64,000 bases of DNA from Streptomyces sp. SDr-06 (GCF_003324565.1 NZ_QOLA01000016.1:124001-188000); one strand, 5' to 3'. Shown: positions 23,253 to 31,857, numbered from the stretch's first letter. Notes: generated by a model from the sequence alone, not told the origin. Program-made: numbers and translations.

Positions 23253-24400
23253 GAGGCGTACTCGCTGTTCTCGTGGACGTAGTCGGCGGTGAGGTCGTTG
23301 GACCAGATGACGGCGCCGTGAGAGCCCGCGCCGAGGTCCACCGTGATCCCCACGGAGCGGCCGGTCATGTCCACCAGCGCGCGGTCCTCGCCCACCGACC
23401 CGTTCTTGCAGACCCACACGTCGTTGATGGCGACGTTCAGCCGGTCGGGTTCGAAGACGGCGGAGGTGGTGCCGATGGCGGACAGGACGCGGCCCCAGTT
23501 GGGGTCCTCGCCGTGGATGGCGCACTTGAGAAGGTTGTTGCGGGCGACGGAGCGGCCCACCTCGACGGCGTCGTCCTCGCTCGCCGCACCCACCACCTCG
23601 ATGCGGATCTCCTTGGAGGCGCCCTCGGCGTCCCCGATGAGCCGGCGGGCCAGGTCGGCGCAGACAGCATGCACGGCTTCGGCGAACTCGGCCTGCTCCG
23701 GCGCGAGTTGACTGGCTCCGGAGGCAAGCAGCAGCACGGTGTCGTTGGTGGACATGCAGCCGTCGGAGTCGACCCGGTCGAAGGTGAGGCGGGTGGCGTC
23801 CCGCAGCGCCCGGTCCAAATCCGCGCTGTCGACGACGGCGTCCGTGGTGAGCACGACGAGCATGGTGGCGAGCCCGGGGGCGAGCATCCCGGCGCCCTTG
23901 GCCATGCCGCCGACGGTCCACCCGCCGCGGCTGACGGCGGCCGTCTTGGGCACGGTGTCGGTGGTCATGACGGCGATCGCCGCGTCCTCACCACCCGTCT
24001 CGGACAACTGGGCGGCCGCACTTTCGACGCCCGCGAGGACCCGGTCCATGGGCAGCGGCACACCGATGAGACCGGTGGAACACACCGCCACGTCCGCCGC
24101 GGCCAGGCCGAGCCGTTCGGCGGCGCGCTCGGCGGTGGCGTACGTGTCCTGCACGCCCTGCGGCCCGGTGCAGGCGTTTGCGCCACCGGAGTTGAGCACG
24201 ACCGCGCCGATCTCGCCGTCCGCGAGGACCTGGCGGGACCACTGGACCGGCGCGGCCTGCACCCGGTTGGAGGTGAACACCCCCGCGGCGGCGCGCAGCG
24301 GCCCCTCGTTGACGAGGAGCGCCAGGTCCCGCTTGCCGTTCTGCTTGATGCCGGCGGCGATGCCCGCCGCCTTGAAGCCTCGTGCTGAGGTGACGCTCAC
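23249..24400 (-). CDS. argJ: Bifunctional ornithine acetyltransferase/N-acetylglutamate synthase
   Basis: A 383-residue ArgJ. GTG 24400 overlaps the argC stop (GTGA). The self-cleavage and active-site region KGAGMLAPGLATMLVVLTTDA is present with the nucleophilic threonine, as are FTSNRVQAAPV and HGEDPNWGRVLSAIG. It transfers acetyl from acetylornithine to glutamate, releasing ornithine, and so closes the acetyl cycle. It is the step that delivers free ornithine to the N-hydroxylase. Length is normal. Confidence 0.93.
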   Translation of the reverse strand: MSVTSARGFKAAGIAAGIKQNGKRDLALLVNEGPLRAAAGVFTSNRVQAAPVQWSRQVLADGEIGAVVLNSGGANACTGPQGVQDTYATAERAAERLGLAAADVAVCSTGLIGVPLPMDRVLAGVESAAAQLSETGGEDAAIAVMTTDTVPKTAAVSRGGWTVGGMAKGAGMLAPGLATMLVVLTTDAVVDSADLDRALRDATRLTFDRVDSDGCMSTNDTVLLLASGASQLAPEQAEFAEAVHAVCADLARRLIGDAEGASKEIRIEVVGAASEDDAVEVGRSVARNNLLKCAIHGEDPNWGRVLSAIGTTSAVFEPDRLNVAINDVWVCKNGSVGEDRALVDMTGRSVGITVDLGAGSHGAVIWSNDLTADYVHENSEYAS

Positions 24401-25425
24401 GGTGCGACTCCGATCGTGGATAGCCCCAGTCCTTCGGGCAGACCGAGGGCGGTGTTCATGCTCTGGACGGCCCCGCCCGCGGTGCCCTTGGTGAGGTTGT
24501 CGATGGCGCTGATCGCGATGATCCGGCCGACCGCCGGGTCGAGGGCGACCTGGACCTGCGCGGCGTTCGAGCCGTACACGGCCGCGGTGCTGGGCCACTG
24601 GCCCTCGGGCAGCAGTCGCGCGAACGGCTCGTCGCCCAGCGCCTTCTCGTACGCGGCCCGTACGTCCTGCGCACCGACCCCGGGCCGCGCCGCGGCCGAG
24701 CAGGTGGCGAGGATGCCGCGGGGCATGGGGGCCAGCGTCGGGGTGAAGGAGACGGCGATCCGGCGGCCCGCCACGACGCTGAGGTGCTGCGCCATCTCGG
24801 GCGTGTGGCGGTGTCCGCCGCCGACCCCATAGGGCCGCATGGACCCCATGACCTCGCTGCCGAGCAGGTCGGCCCTGGGCGTCTTGCCGGCGCCGGACGT
24901 GCCGGACGCCGCGACGACCACCGCCTCGGGCTCGGCCAGCCGCGCCGCGTACGCGGGGAAGAGGGCCAGCAGGACCGCGGTCGGGTAGCAGCCCGGCACC
25001 GCGATCCGGCGCGATCCCGCCAACCCGGCGCGGGCGCCCGGGAGTTCGGGGAGACCGTAAGGCCAGGTGCCCGCGTGCGGCGAGCCGTAGAACGTCTCCC
25101 AGTCGCTCGCGTCGGCGAGGCGGAAGTCGGCCCCGCAGTCGATGACGAGGGTCTGCTCGCCCAGCTGCTCGGCGACGGCGGCCGACTGGCCGTGCGGCAG
25201 GGCGAGGAAGACGACGTCGTGTCCCTTGAGGACCTCGGCGGTGGTGGGCTGGACCTCCCGCTCGGCCAGCGGTGTCAGGTGGGGTTGCAGTGTGCCCAGA
25301 CGCCGGCCCGCGCTGGACTGACCGGTCAGCGCGCCGATCTCCACTTCGGGGTGGGTCAGAAGCAGGCGGAGGAGCTCGCCCCCCGCGTATCCACTCGCTC
25401 CCGCCACGGCTGCTCGCACTGTCAT
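24397..25425 (-). CDS. argC: N-acetyl-gamma-glutamyl-phosphate reductase
   Basis: A 342-residue protein starting MTVRAAVAGASGYAGGELLR with the NAD(P) site; the catalytic cysteine lies in VPGCYPTAVLLAL. ATG 25425 follows GGGAGG. It reduces N-acetylglutamyl phosphate to the semialdehyde. It is first of the four arg genes but 68 bp behind a SARP and a thioesterase on the same strand, so read-through would tie ornithine supply to SARP expression. I see no obvious AT-rich ARG box upstream. Confidence 0.93.
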   Translation of the reverse strand: MTVRAAVAGASGYAGGELLRLLLTHPEVEIGALTGQSSAGRRLGTLQPHLTPLAEREVQPTTAEVLKGHDVVFLALPHGQSAAVAEQLGEQTLVIDCGADFRLADASDWETFYGSPHAGTWPYGLPELPGARAGLAGSRRIAVPGCYPTAVLLALFPAYAARLAEPEAVVVAASGTSGAGKTPRADLLGSEVMGSMRPYGVGGGHRHTPEMAQHLSVVAGRRIAVSFTPTLAPMPRGILATCSAAARPGVGAQDVRAAYEKALGDEPFARLLPEGQWPSTAAVYGSNAAQVQVALDPAVGRIIAISAIDNLTKGTAGGAVQSMNTALGLPEGLGLSTIGVAP

Positions 25426-25493
25426 GAACCCTCCCAATTGACAGACATGTCGTTCTCACGCGATCCCGGTCCTGTCCTGAACCACCCGGCCTC

Positions 25494-26459
25494 TCACCCG
25501 CCGCCCGGCGCTCCCGTCAACTCGTAGAAGCGGCGAAGGAGTTGCTCCTGCTCGTGTTGCAGATGCTCGATCCGGCGGTGCAGCTGGGCCAACTCCTCAC
25601 CCAGGGGGCGCACCGGCCCGGCGACCCGTGCGGGTGCCTCGCGGGGCTGCGCTCCGGCGGTCGGGCGGGACCCCGCGGCCCCGGAGAGAGCCGGGTCATG
25701 GTGGAGGATCCGTACCATCAGGTCGCGCAGTGCGGGGCCGGGCTCCACACCGAGCTCCTGCCTGATGTGGTGGCGGGCCCGTTCGTAGACGGCGAGCGCC
25801 TCCGCCTGTCGGCCGCAGCGGTACAGCGCGACCATCAACAGGTGGTGGAACCGCTCTCGGGTGGGGTGCTGTGAGGTGAGTTCCGCCAGCTCACCGGCGA
25901 CCTCGCCGTGCCGCCCGGCGCGCAGATACGCGTCGCACCGCATCTCCAGGGCGGTCAGGCGGAGCTCGTCGAGCCGGGCCGCCTCGTCCGCGCAGATGTC
26001 GCCGAGCACACTCCCCTGGAGCGCCGGCCCGCGCCACAACGCCAGCGCCTGATCGAGCAGTTCACCGGCCTCCCCGGGATCGTGGGACAGCGCCAGGCGG
26101 CCCTTCTCGGCCAGCTGCCGAAAGCGCGCCGCGTCCGTCTCGGCGGGGTCCAGCCGCAGGGTGTAGCCGTGCGGCGTGGTCACGATCCACGGCTGGCGCG
26201 TGTCCTCGTCGGTGCCCTGGCCCACCGGGCCGACCAGCAGCCGGCGCAGCCGGGCCACGTGGATCTGCAGGGCGTTCGCCGCGTTGGCGGGTGGATGCCC
26301 GCCCCACAGCTCCTGGATGAGCCGCCGCGCGGAGACCTCGTGCCCGGCCCTCACCACCAGGGCCGCCAGCAGTGCGCGCTGCTTGGCACCCGTGGGAAGA
26401 ATCCGCAGGCCGCTCCGCTCGTCCTGGACTTCCACGAGACCGAGAATGCAAAACCGCAT
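25494..26459 (-). CDS. SARP-family activator with C-terminal coiled coil
   Basis: A 321-residue protein starting MRFCILGLVEVQDER. The winged helix contains GAKQRALLAALVVRAGHEVS and LIQELWGGHPPANAANALQI; the activation domain contains FRQLAEKGRLALSHD, RLTALEMRCDAYLRAGRH and LGVEPGPALRDLMVRIL. The tail EELAQLHRRIEHLQHEQEQL is heptad-like, as in the SARP at 5242. It follows a thioesterase and precedes argC, all on the minus strand. Gene order thioesterase-SARP is shared with the 5.2-6.9 kb pair, pointing to duplication of the pair. It may control the arg operon and the piperazate genes. Confidence 0.9.
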   Translation of the reverse strand: MRFCILGLVEVQDERSGLRILPTGAKQRALLAALVVRAGHEVSARRLIQELWGGHPPANAANALQIHVARLRRLLVGPVGQGTDEDTRQPWIVTTPHGYTLRLDPAETDAARFRQLAEKGRLALSHDPGEAGELLDQALALWRGPALQGSVLGDICADEAARLDELRLTALEMRCDAYLRAGRHGEVAGELAELTSQHPTRERFHHLLMVALYRCGRQAEALAVYERARHHIRQELGVEPGPALRDLMVRILHHDPALSGAAGSRPTAGAQPREAPARVAGPVRPLGEELAQLHRRIEHLQHEQEQLLRRFYELTGAPGGG

Positions 26460-26534
26460 CTCTTCCCCTCACATGCCCGCGCGCCGTTCGGTCGCGGGCG
26501 TCGGACGACCATGGGCCGGCGGGTCACCGATGGT

Positions 26535-27281
26535 TCAGGACGGGCGCGTGACGCCCGCCGCGTCGAGCGCCGTGGTCGCGTCCCGCTCGATCTGCCGCAG
26601 CAGCGGAGCGGGATCGCGCTGAAAGTAGAAGTGGCCGCCGTCGAAGACGCGCAAGCCGACGAAGTGGTCGGAGTGCTCCTCCCAGCCGGCCATCCGGCGA
26701 GGCGACGCCGCGTGGTCCTCGACGCCCGCGAAGGCGGACAGCGCCACGGGCAGGGGAGCGCGGTCGGGAGCGGGGCGCCAGGTGTCCACCAGACGCATGT
26801 CGGCCCGGATCATCGGATCGAACACGGCCCACAGGTCGGGGTCGTCGAAGACCTCGTCGGGTGTGCCGCCGAGCAGCCTCAGGCGGCTGCGCAGTTCGGC
26901 TTCGGGCAACTCGTGGTACCCGTGGCCCTGCCCCGCGAGCTGCGGCGCGGGCCGCGCGGAGACACCGAGCCACACCGGCAGAGGCAGCCCCCGGTCGACG
27001 AGCCGCCGGGTGATCTCGTACGCCACCAGGGCGCCCATGCTGTGCCCGAACAGGGCGTACGGGCCCTCTTGTCGGGGTTCGATGCGGTGCAGCAGGAAGT
27101 CGGCCAGACGCCCGGCGTCCGCGATCTGCGGCCGGTCGAGCAGCAGGCCGTGGCCCGGGGCGTCGAGCAGCCGCACGTCCCAGCTGTCCGGCAGCATCGC
27201 AGGCCAGTGGCGGTACAGCAGGTGTGAGCCCCCGGCGTGGTGCAGGACGAACAGGCGCAAGGCAGGTCGTGTGCTGTCCAT
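26535..27281 (-). CDS. Type II thioesterase
   Basis: A 248-residue alpha/beta-hydrolase. ATG 27281 (MDSTRPALRLFVLHHAGGSH) follows AGGAAGAG; the longer upstream frame is rejected. Motifs are LFVLHHAGGSHLLYRHW, the elbow FGHSMGALVAYEI and DGGHFYFQRDP. Its role is editing of mis-loaded carrier proteins. It is most similar in the window to the thioesterase at 6162 and heads the minus-strand thioesterase-SARP-arg unit. With the thioesterase at 53838, the cluster carries three free thioesterases plus the terminal one. Confidence 0.9.
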   Translation of the reverse strand: MDSTRPALRLFVLHHAGGSHLLYRHWPAMLPDSWDVRLLDAPGHGLLLDRPQIADAGRLADFLLHRIEPRQEGPYALFGHSMGALVAYEITRRLVDRGLPLPVWLGVSARPAPQLAGQGHGYHELPEAELRSRLRLLGGTPDEVFDDPDLWAVFDPMIRADMRLVDTWRPAPDRAPLPVALSAFAGVEDHAASPRRMAGWEEHSDHFVGLRVFDGGHFYFQRDPAPLLRQIERDATTALDAAGVTRPS

Positions 27282-27493
27282 CGCTCTTCCTCGGGGTCGG
27301 TCCGGGCTTCCTCGGACCATAGAACGGCGAGTGGCCTCCCGGGCGCGGGCACCAGAGGGGCTCCACCACCGGTGTGGCCGTTCTTGAGCAGTCCTCCGGC
27401 GCCATCGGCAGGGGCCCGGTTCGCCGGGCCCGGTGCCGCAGGGCCGGTGCGGGCGCCATCGGCTACGCCCGCCCCCGCCGGCTGCCCGCGTTC

Positions 27494-27526
27494 TTGAGCG
27501 GGCCTCAACCGGACCGCGGTTAGCGT
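27494..27526 (+). promoter_or_regulatory. TTGAG/CTCAA inverted box with -10-like TAGCGT
   Basis: TTGAG (27494-27498) and CTCAA (27504-27508) form an inverted repeat, and TAGCGT follows at 27521-27526. Another copy of GTTCTTGAGC begins 110 bp upstream (27380). TAGCGT also occurs before the SARP at 7229. It is possibly a SARP-dependent promoter reading rightward. Confidence 0.35.
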
Positions 27527-27851
27527 GGACGGCACGTCGGCCACCGGCAACCCGGGCGGCCGAGCCCGTACGAGGACCGGGGCCCGGCCCAGAAGACCAG
27601 GTCCCGCACCACCGCTCGAACCGGAGCGGACAGCGACGGGCCGATCGGCTGCCGTACGTTCCCCATCCGAGGAACGCCGGGCAGCCGATCGCCATGGTGT
27701 ACGTCGTTGCGCACATCCATGTGTACGACAAGGACCGGTGACCCCGGGCCGGAGGCAGGTCGTTCTCGAACGAACCTCAAGCGCCTTGCGACGCCGTGGT
27801 CGATCGGTAGATCTGCGCTCAGGGCGCGCAGTCCGGCGAAGGGACGAACCG

Positions 27852-28010
27852 GTGAACGACCACTCGCAAGAGCTCAACCAGCCGCTGCGCGGCGCCAGCC
27901 GTACCGGGCTCACCGGGCGTTTCGACGCCCCGCCGCTGCGGTTGGCCGGGGCGGCCGACGAGGACGTGTCCGTTGCGGCTGAGCCGCACATTGTCCGGGG
28001 CATCGACTGA
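27852..28010 (+). CDS. Possible small peptide gene (52 residues)
   Basis: GTG 27852 follows GAAGGGAC and opens a frame beginning MNDHSQELNQPLRG and ending AEPHIVRGID, with a rho-independent-type terminator 38 bp after the stop. The terminator with T5 and the ribosome-site-like sequence support expression. The peptide resembles nothing I recognise: it is polar, without a signal peptide or cysteines. It could be a regulatory or leader peptide, or chance. Confidence 0.3.
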   Translation: MNDHSQELNQPLRGASRTGLTGRFDAPPLRLAGAADEDVSVAAEPHIVRGID

Positions 28011-28044
28011 AGGGCGTTCGACCGGGCCCTCGGGGCCTTGCGCC

Positions 28045-28193
28045 GTTCCCCGCGCCCCTACAGGTACTCCGTGCCGGTAGGGGGCGGGGTTTTTGTGTCG
28101 CGGGGCAGCCCTGTTGGCTTGGTGTCCCTCTGCGGCTCGTCGGGGCTGGTCGCGCGGTTCCCCGCACCCCTGTAGGTGGATCCGTACCGGTAG
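28045..28193 (+). repeat. Direct repeat of a GTTCCCCGC-type intergenic element
   Basis: GTTCCCCGCGCCCCT (28045-28059) and GTTCCCCGCACCCCT (28157-28171), each followed by AGGT, CCGT and CCGGTAG-type sequence, form a degenerate repeat about 36 bp long, 112 bp apart. The second copy is preceded by GGTCGCGCG. Very similar elements are scattered between genes in many Streptomyces chromosomes, so this is probably a housekeeping dispersed repeat. Confidence 0.6.
28048..28094 (+). terminator. Intrinsic terminator with T-run
   Basis: CCCCGCGCCCCTAC (28048-28061) pairs with GTAGGGGGCGGGG (28077-28089) with one bulge, followed by TTTTT (28090-28094). It would end any rightward transcript of the small frame at 27852. 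Confidence 0.7.
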
Positions 28194-28669
28194 GTGCTCC
28201 CGGGCAGTGGAGGTCCTGCCTGGTGGATGGTCGCGTGCCGGGGCAGTGGCTTGAACCTGACTGGTGGGGGCGTGCGGTGATGGCCCTCGATCGTCCTTGG
28301 TGCCTCTCCCCGTACCGTGCCCCGCCGGCCTGCGGGGCCTTGGTGTTTGCGGGCTCCGGGGGTACGGCTCTCTTCGGCGGGGTGGCTTGTGGAGCCCCTC
28401 GGATTCCGAAAACAGGTTCGTCGAGCACCCGATCCAGAACGACTCGAACTCCGCACTACCGCCCTTGTTGGCCCGGCGGTCGAATCCTTACGGTGACGTG
28501 GCAACGCCGGGCTCGCAGCCGGCGCCGGGGGTCCCTCTTTCACGGGATGCCCGGGCGGTTGGCGAGAGGACACCACCGACAGGCGCACACCGCGCCCGCC
28601 GCGGTCCACCTGTCCGGCCTGACGATTTCCCATCCCGAGTCACCCCATGACGGTTAAGGACGGTGCCAG

Positions 28670-28885
28670 TTGAGCACGAACCCCTTCGATGACGAGGACG
28701 GCCGCTTCTTCGTCGTGGTCAACGCCGAGGAGCAGCACTCCCTGTGGCCGGTGTTCACCGAGGTGCCGGCCGGCTGGCGGGTTGTCTTCGGCGAGGCCGC
28801 CAAGGCCGAGTGCCTGGAGTACGTCGAGCAGAACTGGACCGACCTGCGTCCCAAGACGCTGCGCGAGGCCATGGCGGCGGACTGA
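28670..28885 (+). CDS. MbtH-like protein
   Basis: A 71-residue protein with an intact MbtH signature: NPFDDEDGRFFVVVNAEEQH, SLWPVF, VPAGWRVVFGEA and the closing WTDLRPKTLREAM. It starts at a TTG codon (28670) after AAGGA at 9 bases; no ATG or GTG is available without losing conserved residues. MbtH proteins bind and activate or stabilise adenylation domains. It is the only one in the window and presumably serves the free A domain and the NRPSs downstream. Confidence 0.92.
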   Translation: MSTNPFDDEDGRFFVVVNAEEQHSLWPVFTEVPAGWRVVFGEAAKAECLEYVEQNWTDLRPKTLREAMAAD

Positions 28886-29152
28886 ACGTCCCCTGGAATC
28901 AAGCCACTTGACGCGGCATGACCCAGGGGCACGACAGGCCCGGCCGGGACGCCCCCGTTCGGCCGGGCCCCTCGGGGGAACGCGCAGCGGCCCGCCGGCG
29001 CTCGGCTGCGCGGGCCCACACATCTACTTCTCGCCGACGCTCGCCGCGTACCTGAGCGGGCCGGCGCAACGGAACGACAGTGACCGCCGCCCGGACGCTC
29101 CGTCGAGTGATCGGTCTACGCCCAGGCAAGCACTTTGAGTGGGGAGATGAAG

Positions 29153-29887
29153 ATGGTGAGCGGCGCTGTGAGGACCGCGAGCAGATACAAGGCGGGGCCG
29201 GTGGGCGGCGGTGAGTCCGCGGAACGCGATGTGGTCCTGTCCTTCGTGGGGCCCCAGGCCAAGGTGCAGAAGTCGGGCATGCTCCTTCCGCAGAACCTGC
29301 CGGAGCGCTCCTGGGAGCAGATCGGCACCAACCTGCGCGAGCTGGTGAACTCCTCCGCGTGGTGGCTGGCCGACTGGCTCATCTACGGCGAGGCCGCCTA
29401 CGGATGGCGGCGCTACAAGGAAGCCATCGAGCGCACCGGCCTCGACTACCAGACCCTGCGCAACTACGCGTGGGTGGCCCGGCGGTTCGAGCACCACCGC
29501 CGCCGGGACAACCTCAGCTTCGCCCACCACGCCGAGGTCACCCGGCTCTCCCCGCCGGAACAGGACTACTGGCTGCGCAAGGCCGAACAGCAGAAGTGGT
29601 CGCGCAACGAACTCCGCAGGGCGGTGCGCGCCAGCCTGGCCGCGCAGAACGACACGGCGGAGATCGCCCAGGACGGCGCCGAACAGCAGGACGTGCCCCA
29701 GCTCGCCAAGTCGGCGGCCGCCGAGCGGCGCAAGCAGAAGGTCACCCGGCTCACCATCGAACTGTCCGCCAGTCAGCTGGAGTACTACTCGAAGGCCGCC
29801 GCGGCACACGGAATGCCCGTCGACAAGTGGGTGGCCCAGATGCTCGAAGCCGCCGACCAGCGAACCCCCGATCAGCGGACCGCCTAG
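29153..29887 (+). CDS. LmbU/NovE-family transcriptional regulator
   Basis: A 244-residue protein. ATG 29153 has GGGGAG 6 bases upstream; ATG 29147 abuts the ribosome site and is less likely. The central block matches the LmbU/NovE family found in antibiotic clusters: SSAWWLADWLIYGEAAYGW, RTGLDYQTLRNYAWVARRFE, and EQQKWSRNELRRAV, with a presumed HTH. The C-terminal region (KVTRLTIELSASQLEYYSKA) resembles a short ribbon-helix-helix-like tail. LmbU is reported to recognise a palindrome containing CGCCGGCG. Four intergenic copies of GTCCCGCCGGCGGGAC or one-mismatch forms occur in this window and are candidate sites. It is probably the pathway-level activator of the NRPS and precursor operons. Confidence 0.85.
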   Translation: MVSGAVRTASRYKAGPVGGGESAERDVVLSFVGPQAKVQKSGMLLPQNLPERSWEQIGTNLRELVNSSAWWLADWLIYGEAAYGWRRYKEAIERTGLDYQTLRNYAWVARRFEHHRRRDNLSFAHHAEVTRLSPPEQDYWLRKAEQQKWSRNELRRAVRASLAAQNDTAEIAQDGAEQQDVPQLAKSAAAERRKQKVTRLTIELSASQLEYYSKAAAAHGMPVDKWVAQMLEAADQRTPDQRTA

Positions 29888-29984
29888 CAGCGCACCGCCC
29901 GAACGCCGTGCCGGCCGGACTCCCTTTTCGAGGCGGTGTGCCGACGGCCCGTCCGACCGGACACCTCTCACATCGGAGCAGTTG

Positions 29985-31571
29985 ATGATCCTTCAGGGAA
30001 AGCGGGTTGACCTGCCCCCGGCACCCGTCGTCCACCACCAGGTCGAGGCGCACGCGCGCAACACGCCCGACGCCGTCGCCGTGTTCTACGCCGGGGAGCG
30101 GGTGACGTACGCGGAACTGAACGCCCGCGCCAACCGGTTCGCGCACTACCTCCTCTCGCGCGGGCACGGCCGGGGCGCCAAGGTCGGGGTGTGTCTCGAC
30201 TACTCGGTCGACCTGCTCGTCGCCATCCTCGGCACGCTGAAGGCGGGCGCGGCCTATGTGCCCTTCGACCCGGCCTACCCCTCGGTGCGGCTCCAGCTGC
30301 TGCTGAACCAGGTGCCCGACCTCGCTCTCATCGTCGCCTCCCCGGCCACGGCCGCTCTCGTGGAGTCGGCATCCGTCGACGTCATCGACCTCGCGCCGCT
30401 GGCCGAGCAGCTCGCGAGCCTGCCGGACACCGACCCCGGCACCCCGGTCATCGGCGACGACGTGTGCTACGCGGTGTTCACCTCCGGCTCGACCGGCACC
30501 CCGAAGCTCACCGCGGTGCGGCACGAGGGCTGGTTCAACCTGATGAACTGGCTGAAGCTCGAATACGGCCTGCACAGCGGGTCCAACAACCTGGTCGTCA
30601 GCGCGTTCGGCTTCGACCTGTCCCAGCGCGCCCTGATGACCCCGCTGTTCTGCGGTGCCACCCAGCACCTGATGGCCACCCGCAACTTCGACGCCATGAT
30701 GGCCTACCGGATGCTCAGCGAGCACGACATCCGCGTCGTGCACTGCGCCTCCAGCACGCTGTACCTGCTGGTCGACTGGGAGACCGCACGGGGCGGCGAC
30801 GCGCTCGCCCGGCTCGACTACGTGCTGTTCGGCGGCGAGGCGCTGAAGGTCGAGCGGCTCACCAACTGGGCGCGCCGCGAGGGCAACACCTGCACCCTGC
30901 TGCACCAGTACGGGGTCGCCGAGTGCACGGACGTGGCCACCTCCTACGACCTCGCCGACTACCGGCCGGGCGAGCACGACATCGCGCCGGTGGGCAGGCC
31001 CGCCTACAACACCGACATCCACCTCCTCGACGAGGAGCTCAACGAGGTCGGCCCGGGGGAGCAGGGCGAGATCTGCATCTCCGGTGCCAGCGTGGGCGCG
31101 GGCTACCTCAACGGCTCCGGCCCCGAGAACGCGAAGTTCACCACGCTCGTGGTCGACGGCGCCGAGCGCAGGCTGTACCGCACGGGCGACCGCGGCCAGG
31201 TCAACGAGGAGGGCGAACTCGTCGTCCTCGGCCGGATGGACGCACAGGTGAAGGTGCGCGGCATGCGCATCGACCCCACCGACATCGAGCGCGCGCTCGG
31301 CCGCCTGGTCGGGGTCCGCGAGGCGGCCGTGGTGGTCACCTACACCGAGGCCGGCGACGCCGAGCTGACCGCGTTCGTCGTCCCCACCGGCGGCGACCTC
31401 TCCGAGGACGACCTGCGCACCCGCCTGCTGTGGACGCTGCCGCGGAACATGGTGCCGGCCCGCTTCGTGAACATCCTGCGCATTCCCCTGAGCCCGCACG
31501 GAAAGGTCGACCGCGCGGCGCTGGCCGACGCGTTCCGCCATCAGTTCGCCGGCAGCACCACAGCGGCCTAG
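29985..31571 (+). CDS. Stand-alone NRPS adenylation domain
   Basis: A 528-residue complete A domain: FTSGSTGTPKLTAV (A3), SAFGFDLSQRALMTPL (A4), LFGGEALKVERL (A5), YRTGDRGQVNEEGELVVLGR (A7-A8) and the A10 lysine in SPHGKVDRAAL. GGAG sits 6 bases before ATG 29985. By hand alignment the pocket reads about DLRCLGQDVK, which I cannot assign. It activates an amino or related acid as the adenylate and loads the separate PCP at 31602, next to a flavoprotein. This resembles A/PCP/oxidase sets that modify an amino acid on a carrier before it enters the assembly line. The product would enter at the first condensation domain of the NRPS at 33262. Confidence 0.9.
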   Translation: MILQGKRVDLPPAPVVHHQVEAHARNTPDAVAVFYAGERVTYAELNARANRFAHYLLSRGHGRGAKVGVCLDYSVDLLVAILGTLKAGAAYVPFDPAYPSVRLQLLLNQVPDLALIVASPATAALVESASVDVIDLAPLAEQLASLPDTDPGTPVIGDDVCYAVFTSGSTGTPKLTAVRHEGWFNLMNWLKLEYGLHSGSNNLVVSAFGFDLSQRALMTPLFCGATQHLMATRNFDAMMAYRMLSEHDIRVVHCASSTLYLLVDWETARGGDALARLDYVLFGGEALKVERLTNWARREGNTCTLLHQYGVAECTDVATSYDLADYRPGEHDIAPVGRPAYNTDIHLLDEELNEVGPGEQGEICISGASVGAGYLNGSGPENAKFTTLVVDGAERRLYRTGDRGQVNEEGELVVLGRMDAQVKVRGMRIDPTDIERALGRLVGVREAAVVVTYTEAGDAELTAFVVPTGGDLSEDDLRTRLLWTLPRNMVPARFVNILRIPLSPHGKVDRAALADAFRHQFAGSTTAA

Positions 31572-31601
31572 GCGGCCGTGATGACAACCGAAAGGGCCGT
31601 G

Positions 31602-31832
31602 ATGATTACCGACGAGGTTCGCGCCATCTGGTGCCGGGAACTCAAGCGCGACAACATATCGGTGGACGACGACTTCTTCGCCCTGGGCGGCCAGTCCGTG
31701 ATTATGGTCGGCATTCAGGGCGCTTTCATGGAGGAGCTGGGCGTCGAGGTCCCCATGGACCAGATGTTCCTCAACCCGACGGTCGCCTCCATTTCCGCGT
31801 ACATCGAATCCCAGCGCGCCGTGGCCTCCTAA
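31602..31832 (+). CDS. Stand-alone peptidyl carrier protein
   Basis: A 76-residue PCP with the phosphopantetheine site FFALGGQSVIMVG; glutamine replaces the usual histidine or aspartate before the serine. ATG 31602 follows AAAGGG at 5 bases; in-frame GTG 31578 would add 8 residues and is also possible. It is the partner of the A domain that ends 30 bp upstream. With the flavoprotein next door it is the likely platform on which the loaded residue is oxidised. Confidence 0.88.
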   Translation: MITDEVRAIWCRELKRDNISVDDDFFALGGQSVIMVGIQGAFMEELGVEVPMDQMFLNPTVASISAYIESQRAVAS

Positions 31833-31857
31833 TTCAGGCTGTTCAAAGCCCTGCGAT

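Larger units (their letters stand above)
27282..28669. other. 1.4-kb gap between the arg-side and NRPS-side operons
   Basis: This region is divergent between the minus-strand thioesterase and plus-strand MbtH. It holds TTGAG/CTCAA boxes with a -10-like TAGCGT, one or two tiny reading frames (27694-27741 and 27852-28010), a terminator (28048-28094) and two copies of a dispersed GTTCCCCGC-type repeat. Longer frames at 28223-28657 show no recognisable protein and are probably spurious. No RNA gene was recognised. Confidence 0.5.

Noticed and set aside
28223..28657. A 144-codon plus-strand frame in the gap before MbtH
   Set aside because: No ribosome site, no recognisable fold, and it overlaps equally good frames in other registers.
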